A DNA stretch of 64,000 nt. Source: Cupriavidus plantarum (lineage in GTDB: Bacteria; Pseudomonadota; Gammaproteobacteria; Burkholderiales; Burkholderiaceae). Numbering within the stretch: the first letter of the stretch is position 1; each line of letters opens with the position of its first letter. Under the pieces are notes generated by a model, which ran no database searches, was not told where the DNA came from, and saw nothing but the letters and a program-made list of their open reading frames with translations. Below, in pieces: positions 53,027-62,050 of the stretch. The DNA is taken from NCBI RefSeq assembly GCF_905397285.1, contig NZ_CAJPUX010000013.1, forward strand, positions 1 through 64,000, written 5' to 3'. The translations under genes and the position numbers were made by a program.

Positions 53027-53728
53027 ATGGAAACCTTGCTGCGGGAACCGTCCTCTCTCTTTCACTTCGACCGCACGCGCCAGGCGGCGCCGCAGGTGTT
53101 CGAGCACATGCGCGAACAGATCCTCGCGCTTTCGCTGCAGCCCGGTACCGTGCTGTCCCGGATCGATCTGGCCGCGCAGTACGGTATCAGCCAGACACCG
53201 GTGCGCGATGCGTTGATCCGTCTGGCGGAGGAGGGACTCGTCGACATCTTTCCGCAGCACGCGACCCGTGTGAGCCGCATCGACGTGGCGCTGGCCCGGC
53301 AGGCGCATTTCCTGCGGCGGTCCGTGGAACTGGAGATCGTGCGCACACTGGCGGCCGCGCCCGACGCACGGCTCATCGAGAAACTGCGCACGACGGTAGA
53401 CCGCGCCGCGCGCATGCTCGAACTGAATGCGTTATCGGAGTTCAGCGACAACGATCAGGCCTTCCACCGCGCGCTGTATGACGCGGCGAACGTTCCCGAC
53501 CTGCATGCGCTGGTGCGCCGGCAAAGCGGGCATCTCGATCGTCTGCGCCGTCTGCATCTGCCGACGGCGGGCAAGGCGCACGAGGTGCTGCGCGATCATG
53601 CGGCGATCGTCGACGCGATCGCCACGGGCAACGCGGTCCGCGCGGAAGCGGTGCTCCGTGAGCACCTGTCGGGCACGCTGGCGCATCTCGACGAGATTCG
53701 CGCCGAGCACGGCGAGTACCTCAAATAG
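53027..53728 (+). CDS. GntR-family transcriptional regulator, FCD subfamily
   Basis: A 233-residue regulator. The N-terminal winged helix has LQPGTVLSRIDLAAQYGISQ TPVRDALIRL; the C-terminal FCD domain has FSDNDQAFHRALYDAANVP and late His residues (DHAAIVDAI, LREHLSGTL) of the metal/ligand site. It diverges from the sugar-acid operon and probably represses it until a pathway acid binds. Confidence 0.92.
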   Translation: METLLREPSSLFHFDRTRQAAPQVFEHMREQILALSLQPGTVLSRIDLAAQYGISQTPVRDALIRLAEEGLVDIFPQHATRVSRIDVALARQAHFLRRSVELEIVRTLAAAPDARLIEKLRTTVDRAARMLELNALSEFSDNDQAFHRALYDAANVPDLHALVRRQSGHLDRLRRLHLPTAGKAHEVLRDHAAIVDAIATGNAVRAEAVLREHLSGTLAHLDEIRAEHGEYLK

Positions 53729-53734
53729 CCTCGC

Positions 53735-54289
53735 TCATCGTGTCGCGGACACATCGATCTCGCTGCGCACGTAATGATCGGTGAGGCAGCCCATGACGAT
53801 GTTCTCCACGGCCTTGCGCGTCGGCGCATCGCGTACCGTGCCACGCAGCGTCACCGCGCCGTCGATCATCTCGACGCTGATCACGCCGGGGTCCACCACC
53901 ATCGATAGCCGTTCGTGGAGAACCTCGAGACGCTGGGCATCGTTCAGCGGCTCCAGCGCGCGCATGTCGTCGCCATCGTACTGGCCCAGCGCGGCGGGGC
54001 CCGGTAGCGGCCGCTGACCCGCGTTCGCGAACTCGGGAGCCGGCTTGTCCGTGCCCGGCGCGACGCCATACATGCCATAGCGTTCGACGCCTTCGGGCTC
54101 GTTGGAGCCGGGCTGCGGGCGGTAAGGCTGCTCCGGAAGATTCCGAAACGACTTCGGCGCGGGATCATCCTCGGCCGAGCGCACCGGTTCGCGTGGACGG
54201 CTTTTCTCGTCGTCCACACCACTGTGGCCACCATAGTGAAAATCCGTGAGCGGCGGAGCAGTTCGACTCTTTTCCATGATCGTCACCAT
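53735..54289 (-). CDS. BON-domain protein
   Basis: A 184-residue protein with a disordered, Pro/Glu-rich first half (RNLPEQPYRPQPGSNEPEGV) and a C-terminal BON domain (ISVEMIDGAVTLRGTVRDAP). No signal peptide is evident. Either ATG 54289 or 54277 may be used. BON domains bind phospholipids or ligands, often in envelope stress proteins. Converges on the GntR gene with 6 bases between stops. Confidence 0.85.
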   Translation of the reverse strand: MVTIMEKSRTAPPLTDFHYGGHSGVDDEKSRPREPVRSAEDDPAPKSFRNLPEQPYRPQPGSNEPEGVERYGMYGVAPGTDKPAPEFANAGQRPLPGPAALGQYDGDDMRALEPLNDAQRLEVLHERLSMVVDPGVISVEMIDGAVTLRGTVRDAPTRKAVENIVMGCLTDHYVRSEIDVSATR

Positions 54290-54571
54290 TGCGTTGGGGA
54301 TATCAGGCGACCCCGCCGCAAGGTCCGTTCCATTCGGACAAACGCCGACAAGCCGCACACAGGCACGGGCGAAACCCGCGTGACAGTCGTTCCGGGACCG
54401 CGCGGCAGGCGGTAGGAATTGCAACCGCCGCTGCAATCGGTTGCAAGAGCTTGCAATCGCGCGCGGAGGCTAAAGGGTGTCCGACGCCCGGGTTGCGTAA
54501 TGCCCGCATGACTGCTACATCAGGAGTGGGGCAACGTGCGGTTTGCCCGCAGATGGAGGGAAACAATAACT

Positions 54572-54787
54572 ATGGAAGAGCGAATCGCCACGGCACTCGA
54601 CCTCGGTCGGGTGCTTCAGGGTGCACGAACGATTGCCGGTCTCAGCCAGGCGGAGGCGGCCACGCGCCTGCATGTGAGCCAGAGCTGGATCTCCCATACC
54701 GAACTGAATCCGGAAACGCTGAGCGCGGCGCAGCTGCTGGCGCTCATGGAAGTCTACGACCTGGCGCTGTATGTGAGGCGGCGCTGA
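54572..54787 (+). CDS. XRE-family helix-turn-helix protein, 71 residues
   Basis: A single HTH domain (LSQAEAATRLHVSQSWISHT ELNPETLSAAQLL) similar to HipB-type antitoxins. ATG 54572 with GGAGGG about 15 bases upstream is preferred over 54536. No HipA-like toxin gene is adjacent, so it is an orphan DNA-binding protein. Confidence 0.8.
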   Translation: MEERIATALDLGRVLQGARTIAGLSQAEAATRLHVSQSWISHTELNPETLSAAQLLALMEVYDLALYVRRR

Positions 54788-54819
54788 GCACGCCGCCCCG
54801 TGCCGCGGTCGGCTGGTGC

Positions 54820-56124
54820 TTACTCGGTGAGCGCGCGGCCCTGTGTTTCGGGCAGCGTCAGCGCGGCGAGAATCACCACGCCATACGCGGCGGCCGCAAA
54901 TAGCCCGATGGCGTGGCCGAGGCTCATGCCCTGTGAGACGTGTCCGATCAGGAACGGGAACGTGGCGCCCACCGCCCGGCCGAAGTTGTAGCAGAAGCCC
55001 TGTCCGCTGCCGCGGATACGTGTGGGATACAGTTCGGTGAGGAACGCGCCCATCCCGGAGAAAATTCCGGATGCGCAGAATCCGAGCGGAAAGCCGAGCG
55101 CGAGCATCAGCACGTTGTCGAGCGCCAGTTGCGTGTAGACCGTGGCGATGATGACCGATGCCACGGCGAACAGCATGAACGCGCGACGGCGGCCGAGGCG
55201 ATCGCTGAGCCAGGCGCCGGCCAGATACCCGCAGTACGAACCCACGATGACGACGCCGAGATACGCGCCCGTGCCGATGACGCTGAGTCCGCGTTCGGTC
55301 TTGAGGTACGTCGGCAACCACGTGGTGATCGCGTAGTAGCCGCCCTGCACGCCCGTCGCGAGTACCGATGCGCGGATGGTGGTCCACGCGATATCGCCGC
55401 GGAAGATGTCGAGGAACGAGGCGCGTTCTGCGTCGCCCGCAGCTTGCGCGGCCTGCTGGCGCTGATGGACCTCGGGCTCTTCGACGAACCGGCGAATCCA
55501 GATGACGAATGGCGCGGGCGCGATGCCGATGGCGAACAGCACGCGCCATGCGTATTCGGGCGGCACCAGCGAGAACACGAGCGTGAACAGCAGGGTGGAG
55601 AGCCCCCAGCCGATCGCCCATCCGGCCTGTACGATGCCCACGGCCTTGCCGCGATCCTTCGCGCGGATGACTTCGCCGATCAGCACCGCGCCGGCCGTCC
55701 ACTCGCCGCCAAAGCCCAGGCCCATCAGGCCGCGCGCCCACAGCAACTGCCCGAAGTTCTGCGCGAACGCGCACAGCAGCGTGAAGAACGCGAACCATAC
55801 GATCGTGATCTGCAGCGTGCGCACGCGGCCGATGCGGTCCGACATCACGCCCGCGAGCCAGCCGCCCACCGCGGACGTGAGCAGCGTGACGGTTCCGATC
55901 AGTCCCGCGTCGCCACGCGTGATGCCCCACGCGGCGATCAGCGTGGGAATCACGAAGCTGAGGAACTGCGTGTCCATTGCATCGAGGATATAGCCGAGCT
56001 TGCAGGACCAGAACGCATTGCGCTGCGAGCGCGTCATCTGGCCGTACCATGTGCGCGCGCCCTCGCGCTGCGTCTCCGCCTGCAGGTCCGCGCCCGGAAG
56101 ATTCGTCTCGATATCGATCGCCAT
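54820..56124 (-). CDS. MFS transporter (metabolite:H+ symporter type)
   Basis: A 434-residue major-facilitator protein with 12 hydrophobic helices. The loop 2-3 motif GWLAGVMSDRIGRVRTLQ and GLGFGGEWTAGAVLIGEV are those of the sialate/aromatic-acid symporter group. It lies 26 bases downstream of the DUF1445 gene and is probably co-transcribed. In this setting a role in uptake of glutamate derivatives or 5-oxoproline is possible. Confidence 0.9.
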   Translation of the reverse strand: MAIDIETNLPGADLQAETQREGARTWYGQMTRSQRNAFWSCKLGYILDAMDTQFLSFVIPTLIAAWGITRGDAGLIGTVTLLTSAVGGWLAGVMSDRIGRVRTLQITIVWFAFFTLLCAFAQNFGQLLWARGLMGLGFGGEWTAGAVLIGEVIRAKDRGKAVGIVQAGWAIGWGLSTLLFTLVFSLVPPEYAWRVLFAIGIAPAPFVIWIRRFVEEPEVHQRQQAAQAAGDAERASFLDIFRGDIAWTTIRASVLATGVQGGYYAITTWLPTYLKTERGLSVIGTGAYLGVVIVGSYCGYLAGAWLSDRLGRRRAFMLFAVASVIIATVYTQLALDNVLMLALGFPLGFCASGIFSGMGAFLTELYPTRIRGSGQGFCYNFGRAVGATFPFLIGHVSQGMSLGHAIGLFAAAAYGVVILAALTLPETQGRALTE

Positions 56125-56150
56125 CGTTGATACCTCCCTCGTCCTTGTCA

Positions 56151-56993
56151 CTAGATGACCGCAAGCGTGCGGTTGGGAATGTCGGTGACCAGCATGTGGC
56201 CCGGCTTGTGCGCGATCGCGAACGGCAGGCGCGCGCTCTCGATCGCGGACTGCGGCGTTACGCCGCATGCCCAGAACACCGGCACTTCGTCGTCGTGCAC
56301 GGCCACCGCGTCGCCGAAGTCCGGCTGCCACAGATCCCGAATGCCGATCAGCGCGGGATCCCCAAGGTGCACGGGCGCGCCATGCACGCCGGGAAAGCGG
56401 CTGGTGATCTGGATCGCGCGAATGGCGTCCGCCGCTTTCATCGGGCGCATCGACACCACGAGGTTGCCGCCGAACGGCCCCGAGGGCTGACTGGGGATGT
56501 TCGTGCGGTACATCGGCACGTTCACGCCGGCGTCGACATGCCGCAGCGGAATACCTTCCTGCTTGAGCATCTCCTCGAACGAGAACGAGCAGCCGATCGC
56601 GAACACGACCAGATCGTCGCGCCACAGCGCGTGCAGATCCTGCACCTCCCCGGTGCGTTCGCCATGGCGATAGACGTAATAGGCCGGCACGTCCGCGCGG
56701 ATATCGAGGTCCTCGCCGAGCGCGGGAATGTGCCACTGACCCGGTTCGCCGACCGCGAGCAGCGGGCAAGGCTTGGGATTCAGCACGCAGAAGCGCAGGA
56801 AGTCGTCCGCGTGGGCTTTCGGCAGGATCGCAAGGTTGGCCTGCGCGTACTCGCCGCAGTACCCCGCGGTGGGGCCGGTGACCAGACGTTCGCGCACGGC
56901 GCGTCGCAACTGCGAAGGGTGCGCGTGGGATCTGTCCGCGGGTCGTGCAAACGATATTGGGGGCGTGGGGCGGGGGAGCGGCGACGTGGACAT
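56151..56993 (-). CDS. DUF1445 family D-glutamate cyclase-like hydro-lyase
   Basis: A 280-residue protein with the family signature TAGYCGEYAQANLAILPKAH and FAIGCSFSFEEMLKQEGIP, PMYRTNIPSQPSGPFGGNLV. Mammalian D-glutamate cyclase contains a domain of this family and turns D-glutamate into 5-oxo-D-proline; bacterial members are often called putative hydro-lyases. The neighbouring 5-oxoprolinase makes such an activity plausible. ATG 56993 is chosen; the frame is open to 57077. Confidence 0.9.
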   Translation of the reverse strand: MSTSPLPRPTPPISFARPADRSHAHPSQLRRAVRERLVTGPTAGYCGEYAQANLAILPKAHADDFLRFCVLNPKPCPLLAVGEPGQWHIPALGEDLDIRADVPAYYVYRHGERTGEVQDLHALWRDDLVVFAIGCSFSFEEMLKQEGIPLRHVDAGVNVPMYRTNIPSQPSGPFGGNLVVSMRPMKAADAIRAIQITSRFPGVHGAPVHLGDPALIGIRDLWQPDFGDAVAVHDDEVPVFWACGVTPQSAIESARLPFAIAHKPGHMLVTDIPNRTLAVI

Positions 56994-57227
56994 GGATGGA
57001 ACCGGGCTTATGAAGGTTCCAACCTTAGAAGTAAAAAAAATGTCTGGCGACGAAGTTATTTCTGCCGGCAGCGTCAAGTAATTGTGAACACGCGCGGGTC
57101 ATTTCCTTCGAAGCCACGGTTGACGCCGTATCCGCACGATTGCCGGCGCCTGCTGCGGTCGCGTGCCAGCCGCGTGCGTCGACGCGCATCAGGGTAAATA
57201 CTCAGAAGGAGGCGGCATCGACGCGGG

Positions 57228-58127
57228 TCATCGCGCCGCGAGCACCGCGCGCTCCGGTCCCACGCGCGCCGCGTATTCCTCGACCGTCGTGTCGATCAGA
57301 TCGAGAATCCGCTGCGTCGCCTGAAAGCCGATATCGGTGCGCCATGACGCCGTGACGGGCAGCGCGGGCGGCTGAGGCATCGGCGCGTCCAGTACGACGA
57401 GTTCGCCGCGCGCCAGCGGTTCTTCCACGATGGCTGGCGGAACCACGCCCACGCCGAAGCCGCCGATCAGCAGCCGGACCATTGCGGCCACCGAATTGAT
57501 GCCGTTGAGCCGCGCACGCGCCATGCCGTGCTCGCGCAAGAGTTGCGCGAGGTCCTGGTATGGCCGGGAATGCCGCGAGAACGTGATGATCCGATCCCGC
57601 GCTGTCTCCGGCAGATTGGGCGCCGCGATCCACGCGAGTGGATGGCTCAGCAGCGCCGTGCTGGCAATCCCGCTCTCGTGCGTGAGGTCCGTATGCAGCG
57701 CGATATCGATCTGCCCCTCGCGCAGCAGCGTATGCAGCCGCAGCGCGGTATCGACGACCAGTTCGACCTCGAGCTTCGGATGGCGCCGCGTCACGGCGGC
57801 GACCATCTCGGCCAGCCACGTGTGCACGACCGTTTCCATCGCGCCGATCCGCACGACGCCGCTGGCGTTTTCGTCCGCGCGCAGGGCCGTACGGAGCCGC
57901 TCCACCGACTCGCTCACCGCCTCGGCCTCCGCGAGCACGCGCAGGCCCGCGGCGGTCAGGCGCACGGTTTTCGAGTTGCGCTCCAGCAGGCGCACATCGA
58001 GCTCGCGCTCGAGCGCGGAAATGCGGCTCGAGACCGACGCCTGCGTGGTGAACAGCTTGTCGGCCGCCAGGCTGAAGCTGCGCAGCCTTGCGACCCAGAC
58101 GAACGTTTCGATGAACTTCAGATTCAT
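57228..58127 (-). CDS. LysR-family transcriptional regulator
   Basis: A 299-residue LysR protein. The HTH is MNLKFIETFVWVARLRSFSL AADKLFTTQASVSSRI; a type 2 periplasmic-binding-like effector domain follows (VVRIGAMETVVHTWLAEMV, LLIGGFGVGVVPP). It diverges from the 5-oxoprolinase gene with 190 bases between and lies upstream of the DUF1445 and MFS genes, so it likely controls this cluster. Confidence 0.92.
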   Translation of the reverse strand: MNLKFIETFVWVARLRSFSLAADKLFTTQASVSSRISALERELDVRLLERNSKTVRLTAAGLRVLAEAEAVSESVERLRTALRADENASGVVRIGAMETVVHTWLAEMVAAVTRRHPKLEVELVVDTALRLHTLLREGQIDIALHTDLTHESGIASTALLSHPLAWIAAPNLPETARDRIITFSRHSRPYQDLAQLLREHGMARARLNGINSVAAMVRLLIGGFGVGVVPPAIVEEPLARGELVVLDAPMPQPPALPVTASWRTDIGFQATQRILDLIDTTVEEYAARVGPERAVLAAR

Positions 58128-58317
58128 GGCGCGTGCGATGACGGTGCAAATGCCCGGAAGTGGGGCAGTGTAGGGCATCCAAATCGAGCATGCGATTTTC
58201 TTATGCATTGGTCCGAAGATTTCTAGTTGGACCGGCGTGGCCGTCGTTTGCAGAATGCCCGAAAAATGTCATACGCCACTACGCGACTGCCACCGCCCAT
58301 AACGAAGAGACGACGCC

Positions 58318-61300
58318 ATGCCGAACCCCACGCTTACTCCCCACTCCTCCCCCGACGCATCGTTCGACCCCGACCACACCCGCCGCTGGCAATTCTGGGT
58401 GGACCGTGGCGGCACCTTCACGGATATCGTCGCGCTGCGGCCCGACGGCGGCTTCGTGACGCACAAGCTGCTCTCCGAGAATCCCTCGCGCTACCCGGAC
58501 GCCGTGATCCAGGGCATTCGCGACCTGCTTGGCATCGCGCAGGACGCGCCGTTGCCGCACGAGCAGATCGAGGTCGTCAAGATGGGCACCACGGTGGCCA
58601 CCAACGCGCTGCTCGAACGCAAGGGCGCCCGCACGGTGCTGGCCATCACGCGAGGGTTTGGCGACCAGTTGCGCATCGGCTATCAGGATCGCCCCGACAT
58701 CTTCGCGCGTCATATCGCGTTGCATGACCAGCTCTACGAGCGCGTGGTCGAGATCAGCGAGCGCGTGGATGCGCAAGGCAACGTGCTGCAGGCGCTCGAC
58801 GAGGCCGCCACGCGCGCCGCGCTGACGGACGCCTACACGGCCGGCATCCGCGCCGTCGCGATCGTGCTGATGCATGGCTATCGTCATGGCGGGCACGAGC
58901 GCCGCGTCGCGAAGATCGCGCGGGAGATCGGCTTTACACAGGTCTCCGTGAGCCACGAGACCAGCCCGCTGATGAAGATCGTCGGCCGCGCCGATACCAC
59001 GCTGATGGACGCGTACCTGTCGCCGATCCTGCGCGACTACGTCAGCCGTGTCACGCGCCATACGGGCCCCACGCCGCTGATGTTCATGCAGTCGAGCGGC
59101 GGTCTCGCCAGCGCGCAGCGTTTCCAGGGCAAGGATGCGATTCTGTCCGGGCCGGCCGGCGGGGTGGTCGGCGCGGTGAAGACGTGCGCGAATGTCGGCG
59201 AGCATCGCGTCATCGGCTTCGACATGGGCGGCACTTCGACCGACGTGATGCACTACGACGGCGAATACGAGCGCGTATTCGAGACGCAGGTGGCGGGCGT
59301 GCGCGTGCGCGCCCCGATGATGCACGTGCACACCGTCGCGGCCGGCGGCGGCTCCATCTGCACGTTCGAGAACGGGCGCTTCAAGGTCGGCCCGGAATCG
59401 GCCGGCGCCAATCCGGGTCCCGCGTGCTACCGCAATGGCGGCCCGTTGACTGTCACCGACTGCAACGTGATGCTGGGGCGCATCCAGCCCGAGCATTTCC
59501 CCCACGTATTCGGACCCGAAGGCAATCAGCCGATCGACGTGGACGTGGTGCGCGAGCGCTTTGCGGTGCTGGCGCAGGATGTCGCCGCGCAGAGCGGCGT
59601 GAGCATGACGCCGGAGGCCGTGGCCGAGGGCTTCCTGTCCGTGGCGGTGGACAGCATGGCGCGCGCGATCAAGATGATCTCCGTCGAGCGCGGCTACGAC
59701 GTGAGCGACTACGCCATGTGCTCGTTCGGCGGCGCCGGCGGCCAGCATGCCTGCCGCGTGGCGGACGTGCTCGGCATCGGCCGCGTGGTCATCCATCCCT
59801 TTGCGGGCGTGCTGTCCGCGCTGGGCATGGGTCTCTCCGATCTGCGCGCCTTGCGTGAATTCGCGGTGGAAGAGGTGCTCGACGACCGCGCGGTGGCGGC
59901 GCTGCAAGGCGCGTGGGCGCGGGTGGCCGACGAGGCCGGCGGCGAGCTCGCCGCGCAGCAGGTCCCGGCAAGCGCTGTGACGTACGTCGAGCGCGCGCGC
60001 ATCAAGTACAAGGACACCGACACCCCGATCGAAGTCGATCGCGCGGCAGCCGCGGACATGGCGCTCGCCTTCGAGCAGGCGCACCGTCAGCGCTTCGGCT
60101 TCGCGATGGAAGGCAAGCCGCTGGTCATCGAATCCATCGCCGTGGAAGCCATCGGCGTGATGGACGTGGCCGGTACACGCGAGGGCGCGCTGGCGGCGGC
60201 CGGTCATCAGGGCAAATCGTCATCGGCAATCGGCATTGCGCCGGCCAACGAGACCGTCACGCTGTACGTGAGCGCGGACGACGACGGCGCTCAGGTCGCC
60301 ACACAAGCGGGCTGGGGCGACGTCCCCCTGCGCCGCCGCCGCGCGCTCGCCGCTGGCGACCGCGTCGAGGGGCCCGCGCTGATCAGCGAAGACATCTCGA
60401 CGATCGTGGTCGAACCGGGCTGGACCGCGACCGTCCTCGACGATGGCACCCTGCGTCTCGCGCGCACGGGTGAACGCAGCCGCCATGGCGGCATCACCAC
60501 GGAACGCCATCCGGTGCATCTGGAGATCTTCAACAACCTGTTCATGTCGATCGCCCAGCAGATGGGCACCACGCTCGAAAAGACGTCGCGCTCGGTGAAC
60601 ATGAAGGAGCGTCTCGATTTCTCGTGCGCGCTGTTCGACGCGGAAGGCAACCTCATCGCCAATGCGCCGCATATCCCCGTGCACCTGGGCTCGATGAGCG
60701 ACAGCGTGCGCGCCGTGATCGATGGACACCGCCAGCACATGGCGCCGGGCGATGTGTACATGCTCAACGTGCCGTATAACGGCGGCACGCACCTGCCGGA
60801 TATCACCGTGGTGATGCCGGTGTTCGACCGCGCCGATGGCGGCCTGCTGTTCTACGTCGCCGCGCGGGGTCATCATGGCGACGTGGGCGGTATCACGCCG
60901 GGTTCCATGCCATCGGCCAGCGTGTCGATCGAGCAGGAAGGCGTGCTGCTGGACAATGTGCGCATCGCGCGCAACGGCGTGTTCCTCGAGGCGGCCGTAC
61001 GCGAGCTGTTCGCGAGCGGCCCGTATCCGGCGCGCAATATCGACCAGAACATCGCCGACCTGATCGCGCAGGTCGCCGCCTGCGAGACCGGCGTCAACGA
61101 ACTGATGCGCGCGATCCACCACTATGGCCGCGACGTGGTCCTGGCCTATATGGGTCACGTGCAGGACAACGCCGAGGAAGCGGTGCGACGTGCCGCGCAG
61201 CGCCTCAAGGAGGGCGAGTATGCATGCGAGATGGACGATGGCGCGGTGATCCGCGTGCGCGTGTCGATCGATCGCGAACGCGGGCAGGTAAAGGTGGACT

Positions 61301-62034
61301 TCACCGGGACGAGCGCGCAGCGGCCGACCAACTTCAACGCGCCGCGCTCCATCTGCAAGGCGGCCGTGCTGTACGTGTTCCGCACGCTGATCGACGAAGC
61401 GATTCCGATGAACGAAGGCGTGCTGCGGCCGATCGATATCGTGATTCCGACGGGCTCGATGCTGAGCCCCGTGTATCCGGCCGCGGTGGTAGCGGGCAAC
61501 GTGGAAGTCTCGCAGGCCGCGACCGATGCGCTGTACGGCGCGCTGGGCGTGCTGGCCGCCTCGCAGGGCACGATGAACAATTTCACGTTCGGCGATGCCC
61601 AGCGTCAGTACTACGAGACCATCGCGGGCGGCTCGGGCGCGGGTCCCGACCATCACGGTACGTCGGCCGTGCAGACGCACATGACCAACTCGCGCATGAC
61701 CGATCCGGAAGTGCTGGAGACGCGCTTCCCGGTGCTCGTGGAAACGCATGCGATCCGCTATGGCAGCGGCGGCGATGGCAAGTGGCGTGGCGGTGACGGC
61801 GCGATCCGCAAGATCCGCTTCCGCGAGCCGATGACCGCGAGCATCCTCGCGGGACGCCGTCGCGTGCGGCCGTTCGGTCTTGCCGGCGGCAGCGATGCGG
61901 CCGCGGGCTGCAACTGGATCGAGCGCGCGGATGGCGCCGTGGAGCATTTCGGCGCGACCCACACCGCAACGCTCAACGCGGGCGACGCGTTCGTGATCGA
62001 GACGCCTGGAGGCGGCGGTTACGGCAAGGCCTGA
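58318..62034 (+). CDS. 5-oxoprolinase (ATP-hydrolysing), fused HyuA-HyuB type
   Basis: A 1238-residue single-chain enzyme. The N-terminal HyuA-like half has FWVDRGGTFTDIVALRPDGG, VVKMGTTVATNALLERKGAR, GFDMGGTSTDVMHYDGEYER; the HyuB-like half starts near residue 725 (HPVHLEIFNNLFMSIAQQMG) and has APHIPVHLGSMSDSVRAV and the end IETPGGGGYGKA. It opens 5-oxoproline to glutamate at the cost of ATP; hydantoinase activity is an alternative. The neighbouring DUF1445 gene favours the 5-oxoproline role. Confidence 0.93.
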   Translation: MPNPTLTPHSSPDASFDPDHTRRWQFWVDRGGTFTDIVALRPDGGFVTHKLLSENPSRYPDAVIQGIRDLLGIAQDAPLPHEQIEVVKMGTTVATNALLERKGARTVLAITRGFGDQLRIGYQDRPDIFARHIALHDQLYERVVEISERVDAQGNVLQALDEAATRAALTDAYTAGIRAVAIVLMHGYRHGGHERRVAKIAREIGFTQVSVSHETSPLMKIVGRADTTLMDAYLSPILRDYVSRVTRHTGPTPLMFMQSSGGLASAQRFQGKDAILSGPAGGVVGAVKTCANVGEHRVIGFDMGGTSTDVMHYDGEYERVFETQVAGVRVRAPMMHVHTVAAGGGSICTFENGRFKVGPESAGANPGPACYRNGGPLTVTDCNVMLGRIQPEHFPHVFGPEGNQPIDVDVVRERFAVLAQDVAAQSGVSMTPEAVAEGFLSVAVDSMARAIKMISVERGYDVSDYAMCSFGGAGGQHACRVADVLGIGRVVIHPFAGVLSALGMGLSDLRALREFAVEEVLDDRAVAALQGAWARVADEAGGELAAQQVPASAVTYVERARIKYKDTDTPIEVDRAAAADMALAFEQAHRQRFGFAMEGKPLVIESIAVEAIGVMDVAGTREGALAAAGHQGKSSSAIGIAPANETVTLYVSADDDGAQVATQAGWGDVPLRRRRALAAGDRVEGPALISEDISTIVVEPGWTATVLDDGTLRLARTGERSRHGGITTERHPVHLEIFNNLFMSIAQQMGTTLEKTSRSVNMKERLDFSCALFDAEGNLIANAPHIPVHLGSMSDSVRAVIDGHRQHMAPGDVYMLNVPYNGGTHLPDITVVMPVFDRADGGLLFYVAARGHHGDVGGITPGSMPSASVSIEQEGVLLDNVRIARNGVFLEAAVRELFASGPYPARNIDQNIADLIAQVAACETGVNELMRAIHHYGRDVVLAYMGHVQDNAEEAVRRAAQRLKEGEYACEMDDGAVIRVRVSIDRERGQVKVDFTGTSAQRPTNFNAPRSICKAAVLYVFRTLIDEAIPMNEGVLRPIDIVIPTGSMLSPVYPAAVVAGNVEVSQAATDALYGALGVLAASQGTMNNFTFGDAQRQYYETIAGGSGAGPDHHGTSAVQTHMTNSRMTDPEVLETRFPVLVETHAIRYGSGGDGKWRGGDGAIRKIRFREPMTASILAGRRRVRPFGLAGGSDAAAGCNWIERADGAVEHFGATHTATLNAGDAFVIETPGGGGYGKA

Positions 62035-62050
62035 TGCAAGGAGCGCGCGC

